Assembly (NCBI RefSeq): GCF_026686735.1
Contig: NZ_CP113432.1
Coordinates: 1,054,001-1,118,000 of the forward strand
Direction of reading: 5' to 3'
Origin: Pseudomonas triclosanedens
Lineage (GTDB): Bacteria; Pseudomonadota; Gammaproteobacteria; Pseudomonadales; Pseudomonadaceae
DNA length: 64,000 nt
Shown here: piece by piece, positions 46,611 through 57,501 of the stretch
Position numbering within the stretch: the stretch's first letter is position 1
Layout: the number at the start of each line of letters is the position of its first letter
Program-made: the position numbers and the translations under genes
Notes under the pieces: model-generated
The model's input: the letters and a program-made list of their open reading frames with translations, nothing else
Told to the model about the DNA's origin: nothing
Database searches by the model: none

Positions 46611-47624
46611 ATGATCGAGGATGTTTCTTTCAGTGTGCCGGGAGACTCGGGAGCCGAACTGCGGGTGCGCGCCTGGCGTATCGATGCTGGCAGGCCGGGG
46701 CCGAAAGTGCATCTGCAGGCCGGCGTGCACGCCGATGAGATCGCCGGGATGCTGGTGCTCCACGAGCTGCTTGCGCGTCTGCGCGACGCCGCCGAACGCG
46801 GTGTGCTGCACGGCAGCGTGACGCTGGTTCCGCAAGCCAATCCGATCGGCATCGGGCAGTTTCGCCAGGGGCGCATTCTCGGCCGCCACCACGACGCGAC
46901 TTCGCGCAACTTCAACCGTGGCTTCCCGGCCTCGGCGGCTGCCGGCGGTACGCTGGACAACCTCTCGCTCTGGCAGAAGCGCCTCGCCGAACTGGCGGCG
47001 CCGGCGGACATCGTGCTCGATCTGCATACCGACGACGAGGCAGTGCAATACGTCTACCTGCATGAGTGCTTCTGGCCGGCGGGCCAGGACCTGGCCGCGG
47101 CACTGCGCGCCGAACTGGCGATCATCTGGGATGGGGACAGCGACGGTGCCTTCGAGGAAGTGGTGATTGCACCCTGGCTCGCCGAGCAGGACTTTGCCGG
47201 GCGCCTGGTGGCCACCGTCGAGCTGCGCGGCCAGGGCGATGTCAGCGATGCGCTGGCGCGGCAGGACGCCGATGGCATCTACCGCTTCCTCGGCGCCCGC
47301 GGTGTGGTGAGCGATGCGCAGCCGCTACCGGAGTGGAAGGGTATCGCCACGCCCATCGGCTTCATGGAAACGGTGTTCGCCCCTGTCGCCGGCGTGCTGG
47401 TGTTCGAGCGCGAGCTGGGCGACTGGATCGGGGCGGGCGAGCGCATCGGCCGCATCATTGCGCGGCCCGGCGACGCAGCCAGCGAGCATGTCCTGCGCGC
47501 CCCGCAGGCCGGCATGTTCGCCACGCGATACCGCGACCGGCTGATTCCGCGGGGAGCGATTGCCGCCAAGCTGACCGGCAGCGTGCCATCGAGCACCTGG
47601 AGTGCGGGGGCGCTCGATCCGTGA
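46611..47624 (+). CDS. Succinylglutamate desuccinylase/aspartoacylase-family hydrolase
   Basis: A 337-residue M14-type zinc hydrolase starting MIEDVSFSVPG. Zinc ligands lie in GVHADE (H, E; about residues 43-48) and LDLHTDD (H; about 137). ATSRNFNRGFP is the substrate Arg region. A C-terminal sandwich domain (about 245-330, APVAGVLVFERELGDWIGAGERI) resembles AstE-like deacylases. Family members split N-acyl amino acids or related amides. Beside an amino-acid importer and transaminase it may deacylate the imported substrate; this is inference. ATG 46611 is preceded by GGGGAGG; the larger open frame is antisense to the TetR gene. Confidence 0.85.
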   Translation: MIEDVSFSVPGDSGAELRVRAWRIDAGRPGPKVHLQAGVHADEIAGMLVLHELLARLRDAAERGVLHGSVTLVPQANPIGIGQFRQGRILGRHHDATSRNFNRGFPASAAAGGTLDNLSLWQKRLAELAAPADIVLDLHTDDEAVQYVYLHECFWPAGQDLAAALRAELAIIWDGDSDGAFEEVVIAPWLAEQDFAGRLVATVELRGQGDVSDALARQDADGIYRFLGARGVVSDAQPLPEWKGIATPIGFMETVFAPVAGVLVFERELGDWIGAGERIGRIIARPGDAASEHVLRAPQAGMFATRYRDRLIPRGAIAAKLTGSVPSSTWSAGALDP

Positions 47625-47673
47625 CGGGGCGCGTCTCGCGTGGCATGGCCTGCAATCGCGGCTGGCACGAATG

Positions 47674-47700
47674 AAAACGCCCGCGCGAGGCGGGCGTTTT
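47674..47700. terminator. Bidirectional terminator between the hydrolase and prfC
   Basis: AAAACGCCCGC, a GCGAG loop region, and GCGGGCGTTTT form a strong stem between convergent genes, 13 bases before the prfC stop. Confidence 0.9.
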
Positions 47701-47713
47701 CGATGGCAGGAAC

Positions 47714-49297
<1,584 letters not shown>

Positions 49298-49628
49298 GGA
49301 TGCGTGCCTGGCTGGAATCGATGATGGGCCCGGATCGGCCCAAAAGCGCGGGATTATAACGGGAAATGACCGGCCAATCAGCGCCACCGGGCACCCGGTG
49401 GTTGTTCCGCGGCCAGGTGGCTTCGCTGAACTCGCTCCCAGACGGTTTCCCAGGGGCGCGACGGTGAGTCCGGCAATGGGCTCCTCATTCGGGTAGAAAA
49501 GGTCGGCCGACACCTCTTGTCATTCGGCTGAAACCCGCGTCTGTGCAGCATTTCATGACGTTTTGTTAAGGATTCGAAACGAAACGCCGGGTCGCGACAA
49601 AGGGTTATGAAAAAGCGGCAATTTTTGA

Positions 49629-49657
49629 TTGATCTGTGGTGCCTCTGGTCCTAAAGT
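49629..49657 (+). promoter_or_regulatory. Sigma-70-type promoter upstream of speC
   Basis: TTGATC and TAAAGT (49652-49657) are separated by 17 bases in an AT-richer patch. The predicted start near 49664 gives a leader of about 245 bases before speC. The stretch 49298-49628 shows nothing else I can identify; it should hold the prfC promoter. Confidence 0.55.
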
Positions 49658-49663
49658 TCGCGC

Positions 49664-49908
49664 CCGAACGCTCATGCTGGAAACGATCCATCCGGCTCAA
49701 GTACTGACGACGAGAGGTTGCCGACCTGGCGACTCCGCCGCCCCGGCAGGGGCAGGGAGCCCTGGAGAAGTCGGAACCGGTAATGCTCGGCGACATGCCT
49801 TGGGAAGTAGGCGAACCAAAGTGGGGAAACTGATCAGGCGTTCATGGCTCGAAAGACAAGAGCCGTCCCTCTTTTCAATTACGTGTTTTGCCATTTGGAG
49901 TCCCAACC
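49664..49908 (+). promoter_or_regulatory. Long structured 5' leader of speC
   Basis: The leader contains several complementary pairs: CCGAC near 49720 with GTCGG near 49770, and a hairpin GGCTC-GAAAGACAA-GAGCC at about 49846-49864. An AT-rich ribosome-site region (TTTTCAATT...TTGGAG) follows before the ATG. Polyamine genes often carry regulatory leaders; no known riboswitch class is recognised here. No convincing ORF lies in it. Confidence 0.4.
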
Positions 49909-51072
49909 ATGTCCATCAAGGTCGAGGATTACTTCGCCCCCGAAACCTTCCAGCGCATGAAGGCGTTCGCCGACAAGCAGGAAACCCCCTTCGTCGTCAT
50001 CGACAAGCAGACCATCGCCAACGCATACGACCAACTGACCGACTGCTTCCCCTTCGCCAAGATCTACTACGCGGTGAAGGCCAACCCCGCCACCGAGATC
50101 ACCGAGCTGTTGCGCGACAAGGGCTCGAACTTCGACATCGCCTCCATCTATGAGCTGGACAAGGTGATGAAGACCGGCGTGGGGCCGGAGAAGATCAGCT
50201 ACGGCAACACCATCAAGAAAGCCCGCGACATCCGTTACTTCTATGAGAAGGGCGTGCGTCTGTTCGCCACCGATTCCGAGGCTGACCTGCGCAATATCGC
50301 CAAGGCCGCACCGGGGTCGAAGGTCTACGTGCGCATCCTCACCGAAGGCTCCACCTCCGCCGACTGGCCGCTGTCGCGCAAGTTCGGCTGCCAGACCGAC
50401 ATGGCCATGGACCTGCTGGTGCTTGCCCGCGACCTGGGCCTGGTACCGTACGGCGTGTCCTTCCACGTCGGCTCGCAGCAGCGCGACATCGGCGTGTGGG
50501 ATGCGGCCATCGCCAAGGTGAAGGTCATCTTCGAGCGCCTGAAGGAAGAAGACGGCATTACGCTTCAGATGATCAACATGGGCGGCGGCTTCCCGGCCAA
50601 CTACATCGCCAAGACCAACAGCCTGGAAACCTACGCGGAGGAAATCATTCGCTTCCTCAAGGAAGACTTCGGCGACGAGCTGCCGGAAATCATCCTGGAG
50701 CCGGGCCGTTCGCTGATCGCCAACGCCGGTATCCTGGTCAGCGAAGTGGTGTTGGTGGCGCGCAAGTCGCGTACCGCCGTGGAGCGCTGGGTGTTCACCG
50801 ACGTGGGCAAGTTCTCCGGCCTGATCGAAACCATGGACGAGTCCATCAAGTTCCCGATCCACGTGGAGAAGCAGGGCGAGCTGGAAGAAGTGGTGATCGC
50901 CGGCCCGACCTGCGACAGCGCCGACATCATGTACGAACACTACAAGTACGGCCTGCCGCTGAACCTGGCCGCTGGCGATCGCCTGTACTGGCTGTCCACC
51001 GGTGCGTACACCACCAGCTACAGCGCGGTGGAATTCAACGGCTTCCCGCCGCTGAAAGCGTTCTACCTGTAA
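49909..51072 (+). CDS. speC: Ornithine decarboxylase (group IV, fold type III)
   Basis: A 387-residue PLP enzyme making putrescine from ornithine. The Schiff-base Lys is in YYAVKANPATE (about residue 52). The glycine loop MGGGFPANYI (about residue 225) and the interface motif GPTCDSADIMYEHYKYG (about 330) with the catalytic Cys are intact. This is the short, eukaryotic-like type, not the ~700-residue E. coli SpeC. ATG 49909 (MSIKVEDYFAPETF) with TTGGAG upstream is preferred over upstream in-frame codons. Confidence 0.95.
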   Translation: MSIKVEDYFAPETFQRMKAFADKQETPFVVIDKQTIANAYDQLTDCFPFAKIYYAVKANPATEITELLRDKGSNFDIASIYELDKVMKTGVGPEKISYGNTIKKARDIRYFYEKGVRLFATDSEADLRNIAKAAPGSKVYVRILTEGSTSADWPLSRKFGCQTDMAMDLLVLARDLGLVPYGVSFHVGSQQRDIGVWDAAIAKVKVIFERLKEEDGITLQMINMGGGFPANYIAKTNSLETYAEEIIRFLKEDFGDELPEIILEPGRSLIANAGILVSEVVLVARKSRTAVERWVFTDVGKFSGLIETMDESIKFPIHVEKQGELEEVVIAGPTCDSADIMYEHYKYGLPLNLAAGDRLYWLSTGAYTTSYSAVEFNGFPPLKAFYL

Positions 51073-51086
51073 CACTCGCTGCACTG

Positions 51087-51112
51087 AAAAGCCCCGCACC
51101 GCGGGGCTTTTT
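51087..51112 (+). terminator. Terminator of speC
   Basis: AAAAGCCCCGCACCGCGGGGCTTTTT has a 7-bp stem and a T tail, starting 14 bases after the stop. Confidence 0.92.
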
Positions 51113-51161
51113 CATTTGTGCGAACTGCTAGGCTGGAAGCTCGTCCTGCGGAGTATCGAGC

Positions 51162-51478
51162 TTGCCGACAGCCGGAATTTCCATCATCACGCTGGGTATA
51201 TCCGATCACGGCAGTACTACCAGCGGCCGGACTGCAACCTGTCTTCCAGCAGCAACGAAAACATCGTCTTCCCGCAGGGGCGCCACCTGGTACTGGCGCT
51301 CTACGGGCGTCAGGCGCTGGCCGTGGCTGCCGGTAGCCGCGCCACCAAGGCTCCGTAGCATGTGTCCTGGAATGGTTGCTCGGGATATGTTGCCGACCCG
51401 GACGGGCATCTCTGGGAGTGCGCCTTCAATCCGTTCGTCTCGTTCACCCCCGCCGGGGAGCTGGTTCTGCCCGAGTGA
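51162..51478 (+). pseudogene. Broken VOC/glyoxalase-family protein gene
   Basis: Three disjoint frames together read as a small VOC protein. The start (TTG 51162) gives PTAGISIITLGISDHG. A middle piece in another frame gives PVFQQQRKHRLPAG-like residues. A third frame ends with SGYVADPDGHLWECAFNP and then a tail ending ELVLPE-stop at 51478. PDGHLWE is the hallmark of VOC metal-site C-termini. At least two frameshifts separate the pieces, so no functional product is expected unless the sequence has errors. Confidence 0.72.
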
Positions 51479-51501
51479 GCGCGAATAGGTCGTGCCAAAT
51501 G

Positions 51502-51527
51502 AAAACGCCCCGCAGAGCGGGGCGTTT
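51502..51527. terminator. Terminator between the VOC pseudogene and the cptA-like gene
   Basis: AAAACGCCCCGCAGAGCGGGGCGTTT has a 9-bp stem with flanking A/T. It lies 17 bases beyond the stop of the leftward transferase gene. Confidence 0.88.
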
Positions 51528-51543
51528 CGTCAAACAGAGTGGA

Positions 51544-53349
51544 TCAGCCTTCGTGGGGCGGCCTGACCTTCTCCGGTATCTGCGCGGTGGTCGGCGCCCG
51601 GCTTCCCTTGACGATCTCCTGCTGCGGCGCCGATTTGTCCAGCGGCAGCTTGTCGAAGTCGTGCAGGCCATCCTTCTTGTACGGGTCGCCGATCCAGCGC
51701 GGGACCACGGCGAACTGGTCGTTCACCAGGCTCTTGGCCGGCTCGAAGCGGTCGTAGCTCAGGCCGGCGAGGTCCGAGATGGTGTGGATCAGGTGCGAGC
51801 TGCTATACGGACGGCTGGCCGCGACCTGCAGGTTGCGCGGGTGCTCGGCCTGCCAGCTCGGCGAGGTCCAGATCATGAACGGGATGGTGTACATCGGCCG
51901 GGTCGGGGCGTTCTCGTTGCGGCCCAGGCGGTCGTGGTTACCCGAGCTGTAGACATCTTCGCCGTGGTCGGAGAGGTACAGCAGGAACCCGTTCGGGTCG
52001 GCTGCCGAGTAACGCTTGATCAGGCTGGAGATGACGAAGTCGTTGTAGCGGACGGCGTTGTCATAGAAGTTGTAGGTTTCCACCTGGTCGTCGGACAGCG
52101 CCGCCGGAGCGCCCTGGCGGTCCTTGAAGTAGGCGTACTCTTCCGGGTAGCGGTAGCGATAGTCCATGTGCGTCCCCAGCAGGTGGACGACGATGAACTT
52201 CTTCGGCGCCGGATCCTTTAGCGCCTTCTCGAACGGGGCCAGCACTACGCCGTCGTACTGGCTGGCGTTCTGGTTGCGCTGGTTGTTCAGGTAGGCCTGC
52301 TCGTCCGTCTGCTGCGAGAAGGTGGTGAGCATCGTGTTGCGCTTGGTCATCGTCTGCTGGTTGGTGATCCAGAACGTCTTGTAGCCGGCCTGTTTCATCA
52401 GGTTGATCAACGACGGATCGGTGAGGAACTTGTTGGGGTTCTGCTCGTCACCGAAAGTGAGGATCTGCTGCATTACCTCGATGGTGTACGGACGCGGCGC
52501 GACCACATTGCTGAACACCGTGAGGTTCTTGCCGTCGGCCGCGAGGGCGTCGAGGTTCGGCGTGGTCTCGCGCGGGTAGCCGTAAAGGTGCATGTGCTCG
52601 CGGGTAGTGGACTCGCCCAGTACCAGCACCAGGGTGCGCGGCGCGTCGCCGGTGCTGTCCCGCAGGTGCTGCAGCGGCGGCAGGGAGGCGTTCTGTTCCA
52701 GCAGTTTCTGCATGTTGTCCAGTTGCTGGCGGTACTGGCGATAGCCGACCACCAACTGCCACGGCACCGCAGGCTCCATGCGCTGCTGCACCTTCTCCAG
52801 GGCTTCGTCGAAGCTGCGCCCCTGGGTCACCATCTGCTTGTAGAAGGGATAGAGCAGGTTCATCGCCACCAGCAGCACCGCCACCGGGACGCGGGAGTAC
52901 TGCGGCAGGCTGACCGGACGCACACGGCGCCACAGCAGCACGGCGACCACGGTGTAGACCAGCAGTGCAAGGCACAGCCAGAGACTGAAGTACTGACTGA
53001 AGTACTCGCCGGCTTCCGCCGTGTTCGACTCGAACATGACGAAGATGACGCTCTGCGAGAACTCCTGGTGATAGATGCCGAAGTAGCTCAGTCCGACCAG
53101 CGAGGCGCCCCACAGCACCAGGCCGATGACGGCGGAGATGCCACGGGTCCAGCGCGGCAGCAGCAGCACCGGAGCAAGCCAGAGTGAACTGAGGAAGAAG
53201 GCATCGCGGAAACCGGCGAACCCGGTGGTGCCGCTGAGCAGGATCAGCAGTTGGGTGACACCGGAAAAGTACCAGAAGAACAGGAACAGCCAGCCCAGGC
53301 CGGCCCAGTCGACGCCTTTGCGGACGGAAGGGGAAGTAGTGGTAGACAC
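51544..53349 (-). CDS. CptA-like phosphoethanolamine transferase
   Basis: A 601-residue protein with five helices in residues ~18-165 and a periplasmic sulfatase-fold domain. LVLGESTTREHMHLYGYPRETTPNLD (from residue 243) holds the nucleophile Ser/Thr. YDNAVRYNDFVI and LYLSDHGEDVYSSGNHDRLGRN give the metal ligands. The layout matches the CptA/YijP group, which adds phosphoethanolamine to LPS core heptose in enterobacteria. Acceptor here is unknown. I recall a sulfatase-type gene at this place near speC in PAO1. It is distinct from the pilA-linked transferase (different nucleophile motif, longer spacer). Confidence 0.84.
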   Translation of the reverse strand: MSTTTSPSVRKGVDWAGLGWLFLFFWYFSGVTQLLILLSGTTGFAGFRDAFFLSSLWLAPVLLLPRWTRGISAVIGLVLWGASLVGLSYFGIYHQEFSQSVIFVMFESNTAEAGEYFSQYFSLWLCLALLVYTVVAVLLWRRVRPVSLPQYSRVPVAVLLVAMNLLYPFYKQMVTQGRSFDEALEKVQQRMEPAVPWQLVVGYRQYRQQLDNMQKLLEQNASLPPLQHLRDSTGDAPRTLVLVLGESTTREHMHLYGYPRETTPNLDALAADGKNLTVFSNVVAPRPYTIEVMQQILTFGDEQNPNKFLTDPSLINLMKQAGYKTFWITNQQTMTKRNTMLTTFSQQTDEQAYLNNQRNQNASQYDGVVLAPFEKALKDPAPKKFIVVHLLGTHMDYRYRYPEEYAYFKDRQGAPAALSDDQVETYNFYDNAVRYNDFVISSLIKRYSAADPNGFLLYLSDHGEDVYSSGNHDRLGRNENAPTRPMYTIPFMIWTSPSWQAEHPRNLQVAASRPYSSSHLIHTISDLAGLSYDRFEPAKSLVNDQFAVVPRWIGDPYKKDGLHDFDKLPLDKSAPQQEIVKGSRAPTTAQIPEKVRPPHEG

Positions 53350-53450
53350 ATACGCCTCGTCGAGTCGGACAAACGGCTGCAGTCAGCAGCCGCGGAAAGG
53401 CGGCGAGGCTACCCGTGGTGACGTGAAAATTATGTCAAATTGAAACAGAA

Positions 53451-54227
53451 TTATGCTGTGCGAGCGGCTTCCAGGCGGCTGCGGTCGGAAGCGTCGCCAA
53501 GTTCGGCGGCGCGTTGGCAGTATGCCGTTGCCAATTGGCGCAATGCCGCCAGCGGGGAGTTGGCCAGTTGTTCCCGGGCGACCCGAAGGAAGTTCAGGTT
53601 GCCGCCCTCCAGTGCGCGTTGCAGCCAGGACAGGGCGCCGCCGAGGTCGCCGCGCTCGGCCAGCATCGTGGCGAGGCTGAACTGGCCGCGGAAGTCTCCG
53701 GCTTCGGCGGAGCGTTCGTACCAGCGGTACGCGGCCTCGACATCGCGTGGTACCACCAGTCCTTCCTCGTGGAAGCGGCCGACCAGATTCATCGACTTGG
53801 CATGCCCCAGATCAGCGGCGCGGCGGTACAGCGCCAGAGCATGGGCTTCGTCGCGTGCCACGCCGCGTCCGGTGGCCAGCAGGTTGGCCAGGTTGTACAT
53901 CGCCCAATCCAGGTCGGCTTCGGCTGCCAGAGCGTAGTGGCCAGCGGCCGCGGCAGGATCGGCGGTGCAACCCCAGCCGTGCTCCAGGCAGCGACCGAGC
54001 ATGTTGCGCGCCATCGCGTGGCCGCGCTGGGCGGCGATGCCGAACCAGGTCAGCGCCAGCGCCGGGTCCCGCTCGATGCCGTGGCCGTCTAGAAGTATCT
54101 GCCCGAGCAGAGCCTGGGCTTCCAGCTCGCCGTCGCGTGCCGCGCAGAGGATCAGCCGGGCAGCCTGGCGGGGATCGTTCAAGTCGTTGAGGCTGACTTC
54201 CTCATCGCGGCGCAGGACGAAACTCAT
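53451..54227 (-). CDS. Sel1-repeat (TPR-like) protein
   Basis: A 258-residue all-helical protein with about four to five Sel1 repeats between residues ~35 and 215 (ALLGQILLDGHGIERDPALALTWFGIAA, then NMLGRCLEHGWGC, NLANLLATGRGVARDEAHAL and so on). It is four bases after piuC on the same strand, so it is likely co-transcribed and iron-regulated. Sel1 proteins are usually scaffolds; the partner is not known. There is no signal peptide, so it is cytoplasmic. Confidence 0.88.
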   Translation of the reverse strand: MSFVLRRDEEVSLNDLNDPRQAARLILCAARDGELEAQALLGQILLDGHGIERDPALALTWFGIAAQRGHAMARNMLGRCLEHGWGCTADPAAAAGHYALAAEADLDWAMYNLANLLATGRGVARDEAHALALYRRAADLGHAKSMNLVGRFHEEGLVVPRDVEAAYRWYERSAEAGDFRGQFSLATMLAERGDLGGALSWLQRALEGGNLNFLRVAREQLANSPLAALRQLATAYCQRAAELGDASDRSRLEAARTA

Positions 54228-54231
54228 CGGC

Positions 54232-54912
54232 TCAGACGTCCACCCAGCGGCGCAGCAGGTTGTGATAGGTGCCGGTCAGCTCGATCAGCGCCGGGTGGTC
54301 TGGCACATCGCGGGTCAGCGCCTGGATCGACTGGTCCATCTGGAACAGCAGGGCACGCTGGCTGTCCTCGCGCACCAGGCTCTGGGTCCAGAAGAACGAG
54401 GCGATGCGTGCGCCGCGGGTCACAGGATTGACCTTGTGCAGGCTGGTGGCGGGGTAGAGCACTAGGTCGCCGGCCGGCAGCTTGACCTGCTGGGTGCCAT
54501 AGGTGTCCTGGATCACCAGTTCGCCGCCGTCGTAGTCATCAGGATCGCTGAAGAACAGCGTCGACGACACATCGGTGCGCACCCGCTCGCGGCCGCCAGC
54601 GATATCGCGCACGGCGTTGTCGATGTGGAAGTCGAACGAGCCGCCACCGGTGTAGCAGTTGAACAGCGGCGGGAAGACCTTGTGCGGAAGGGCGGCGGAC
54701 TGGAACAGCGGGTTGCTCCACAGGCGCTGCAGCATGGCTTCGCCGATTTCCCTGGCCAGCGGGTGGTCCTGGGGCAACTGCAGATTGTGTTTGGCGCGGG
54801 CCGACTGGTAGCCGGCGGTGCTCTTGCCGTCAGCCCACTCGGCCTGTTCCAGGGCCCCCCGAATACGTGCGACCTCGTCACGGGAGAAAATGCCGGGAAT
54901 ATGCAGCAGCAT
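54232..54912 (-). CDS. piuC: Fe(II)/2-oxoglutarate-dependent hydroxylase (PKHD type)
   Basis: A 226-residue oxygenase with the iron facial triad in FDFHIDNAV (about residues 95-103) and in [15 protein letters not shown], where the Arg binds 2-oxoglutarate (about 155-170). PiuC is iron-starvation-induced in P. aeruginosa and is divergent from the receptor piuA, as here. Its substrate is unknown. Start [10 protein letters not shown] at 54912. Confidence 0.92.
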   Translation of the reverse strand: MLLHIPGIFSRDEVARIRGALEQAEWADGKSTAGYQSARAKHNLQLPQDHPLAREIGEAMLQRLWSNPLFQSAALPHKVFPPLFNCYTGGGSFDFHIDNAVRDIAGGRERVRTDVSSTLFFSDPDDYDGGELVIQDTYGTQQVKLPAGDLVLYPATSLHKVNPVTRGARIASFFWTQSLVREDSQRALLFQMDQSIQALTRDVPDHPALIELTGTYHNLLRRWVDV

Positions 54913-54941
54913 GGTGCGGTTCCATCGATGCCTGAAAGTTT

Positions 54942-54960
54942 GCCAATGATAATGATTTGC
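54942..54960. promoter_or_regulatory. Fur box between piuC and piuA
   Basis: GCCAATGATAATGATTTGC contains the AATGATAATGATT core of the Fur consensus. It lies 30-48 bases before the piuC start and in the divergent piuA promoter region. A weaker copy-like stretch (ATGAGAATATCTGG, about 55031-55044) lies nearer piuA. Confidence 0.8.
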
Positions 54961-55114
54961 AACAGCTGGCTACAACTGTCATGACCCTGCGTTTCGCATG
55001 GGTAAAGTGTAAATCTTGTAAATCATGTGCGTATGAGAATATCTGGTAATTGATACAAATTCTTAATTGCAATAAATTGCGCGGCCTTCATGACCCCCTG
55101 GGGAGGGATTTGCA

Positions 55115-57400
55115 ATGTCGCGCCAATCGTCCGATCTCGCCGGCACCAAGCCGCGTCTGCTGGTATCCGCCGTCGGTGTAGCGATCACCGCCATGTCCGG
55201 CAGTCACCTGGTGCATGCCGCGGAGGGGAAACCGAGCCAGGACGTGCTGTCCCTGGATGCCGACACTGTCGTTGGCGCTCAGCAGCAGGATCCGACTACC
55301 TACAATGTCGAGAAGTCCGCGTCGAAGAAGTACACCGCGCCGCTGCTGGATACCCCGCGCTCGGTGACCGTCGTGCCGCAGCAGGTGATCAAGGACACCG
55401 GCGCGCTGACCCTGCAGGACGCCCTGCGTACCGTCCCGGGCATTACCTTCGGCGCAGGCGAGGGTGGTAACCCGACCGGCGACCGTCCCTTCATCCGTGG
55501 CTTCGACGCGCAGAGCGACACTTACGTGGATGGCGTGCGCGACACCGGCGCGCAGTCCCGCGAGGTGTTCAACCTCGAACAGATCGAAGTCAGCAAGGGG
55601 CCGAACTCGGCGTTTGGCGGCCGTGGCTCGGCCGGTGGCAGCCTGAACCTGATCAGCAAGCAGGCCAAGGCCGGCAACTTCACCGATGGCAGCTTCACCT
55701 ATGGCTCTGACCAGACCCGCCGCTACACCATCGACACCAACCAGGAATTCCTCGACGGCAACGCCGCCTTCCGCCTGAACCTGATGACCCACGACCAGAA
55801 CGTCGCCGGCCGCCAGGCGGTGGACGCCAGCCGCTGGGGTATTGCGCCGTCGCTGACCTTCGGCCTCAACGGTCCGACCCGTCTCACCGTCAGCCACTAC
55901 CATCTGGAAAGCGACGATACCCCGGACTCGGGCATTCCCTACGCCAAGAGCGCCGATCGCAGCAAGCACAACCCGGACAAGCCGGTGCATGTCGATCGCG
56001 ACAACTATTACGGCCTGGAAGACCGCGACTTCCAGAAGAGCCGCATCGACACCAGCACCATCACCGTCGAGCACGATTTCAACGATGCCCTGAGCCTGCG
56101 CAACACCACGCGCTACGGCACCGCTCACCAGGACTATATCTGGACCCAGCCGGACGACAGCCAGGGCAACATCAACAACGGTACGGTCTGGCGGCGCAAC
56201 AACAACCGCATCAGCACCACCACCACCGCGACCAACCAGACCGACCTGTTCGGCGAGTTCTACGTCGCCGGCTTCAAGAACAGCTTCACCACCGGCCTGG
56301 AGTTCACCCGCGAAGACAGCAAGCGCGACTCCTACACGGTCAACACCAACACCGGGCTTAACAGCAACAAGTGCCGCCCGGCGATCGTTGGCGCGCCTAG
56401 CGGCTACAACTGCACCAGCCTGGAAAACCCGAACCCGCACGATCCGTGGAATGGCAGCATCAGCCGCAACTACACGCCGCTGAACACCGTCGCCACCACC
56501 AAGGCGATCTACGGCTTCGACACCATCGACCTGAACGAACAATGGCAGATCAACGTCGGCGCGCGTTTCGACAGCTTCGAAACCACCGCCAAGGATCACG
56601 CCAAGGGCACCAAGTTCGAAGACAGTTCGAATTTCTGGAACTGGCAGGCCGGCGTGGTCTACAAGCCGGCGCCCAACGGCAGCATCTACGCATCCTATGC
56701 CACCTCGGCGACCCCGCCGGGCGCCATGCTCGACAACGGCGACACCTCCAACTCGGTCGACACCTTCGCGGTGAAGAACAACCTGGAGCCCGAAGAAACC
56801 ACCAACTACGAAATCGGTACCAAGTGGAACTTCTTCGACGAGCGCCTGGAGCTGACCGCGGCGATCTTCCGTACCGACAAGGACAACGCCCGCGTGCTGG
56901 TGGCCAACCAGACCTATGATAACGCCGGCCAGTCCCGCGTAGACGGCGTGGAGCTCTCCGCCAGCGGCAAGCTGACCGACAAATGGAAGGTCTTCGCCGG
57001 CTACAGCTACCTCGACAGCGAACTGGTCAAGGCTGGCAAGGCCGGTCGTAACGGCACGGTGAACGCCACCGCCGTGTCCAACGACGGCAACAAGATGCCC
57101 AACACTCCGGAAAACAGCTTCAGTCTGTGGACCACCTACGACATCCTGCCCAACGCCACCATCGGCGGCGGCACCTTCTATGTCGACAAGGTGTACGGCG
57201 ACGTGGCCAACACCATGTACGTCCCGGACTACTGGCGCTACGACGCGATGGCCAGCTACAAGCTGAGCAAGAACGTCGACTTCCAGCTGAACGTGCAGAA
57301 CGTCTTCGACAAGAAGTACTTCGACAAGGCCTACGCCTCGCACTACGCGTCGCAGGCCGCCGGCCGCACCGTTCTGCTGAGCACCAACTTCCACTTCTAA
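55115..57400 (+). CDS. piuA: TonB-dependent siderophore receptor
   Basis: A 761-residue outer-membrane receptor. A signal peptide (residues ~1-34, ending HAAEG) is followed by the plug domain (about 60-180, TPRSVTVVPQQVI, IRGFDAQSDTYVDGVRD, KGPNSAFGGRGSAGGSLNLIS). A 22-strand barrel ends with the Phe-terminated VLLSTNFHF. GGGAGGG precedes the ATG. PiuA takes up catecholate-type siderophores and drug conjugates in P. aeruginosa; the native ligand is not certain. It is divergent from piuC and followed by a terminator and piuB. Confidence 0.94.
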   Translation: MSRQSSDLAGTKPRLLVSAVGVAITAMSGSHLVHAAEGKPSQDVLSLDADTVVGAQQQDPTTYNVEKSASKKYTAPLLDTPRSVTVVPQQVIKDTGALTLQDALRTVPGITFGAGEGGNPTGDRPFIRGFDAQSDTYVDGVRDTGAQSREVFNLEQIEVSKGPNSAFGGRGSAGGSLNLISKQAKAGNFTDGSFTYGSDQTRRYTIDTNQEFLDGNAAFRLNLMTHDQNVAGRQAVDASRWGIAPSLTFGLNGPTRLTVSHYHLESDDTPDSGIPYAKSADRSKHNPDKPVHVDRDNYYGLEDRDFQKSRIDTSTITVEHDFNDALSLRNTTRYGTAHQDYIWTQPDDSQGNINNGTVWRRNNNRISTTTTATNQTDLFGEFYVAGFKNSFTTGLEFTREDSKRDSYTVNTNTGLNSNKCRPAIVGAPSGYNCTSLENPNPHDPWNGSISRNYTPLNTVATTKAIYGFDTIDLNEQWQINVGARFDSFETTAKDHAKGTKFEDSSNFWNWQAGVVYKPAPNGSIYASYATSATPPGAMLDNGDTSNSVDTFAVKNNLEPEETTNYEIGTKWNFFDERLELTAAIFRTDKDNARVLVANQTYDNAGQSRVDGVELSASGKLTDKWKVFAGYSYLDSELVKAGKAGRNGTVNATAVSNDGNKMPNTPENSFSLWTTYDILPNATIGGGTFYVDKVYGDVANTMYVPDYWRYDAMASYKLSKNVDFQLNVQNVFDKKYFDKAYASHYASQAAGRTVLLSTNFHF

Positions 57401-57422
57401 GGTCCGCCCCCTGGGCGAACCA

Positions 57423-57453
57423 CCCCGGCCGACGCTCCTCGGCCGGGGTTTTT
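57423..57453 (+). terminator. Terminator after piuA
   Basis: CCCCGGCCGA and TCGGCCGGGG form a 10-bp GC stem with a T5 tail, 23 bases after the stop. It separates piuA from piuB, which has its own Fur-type box. Confidence 0.9.
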
Positions 57454-57501
57454 GTTTGTCCAGTGTAAGGACTGGGTAAAGGTTGTAAAAATCGGCTGCA
57501 T

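Noticed and set aside
55088..57394. A 768-residue open frame antisense to piuA
   Set aside because: The piuA frame has signal peptide, plug and barrel motifs and a terminal Phe; the antisense frame is Val/Gly/Arg-rich noise from high third-position GC.
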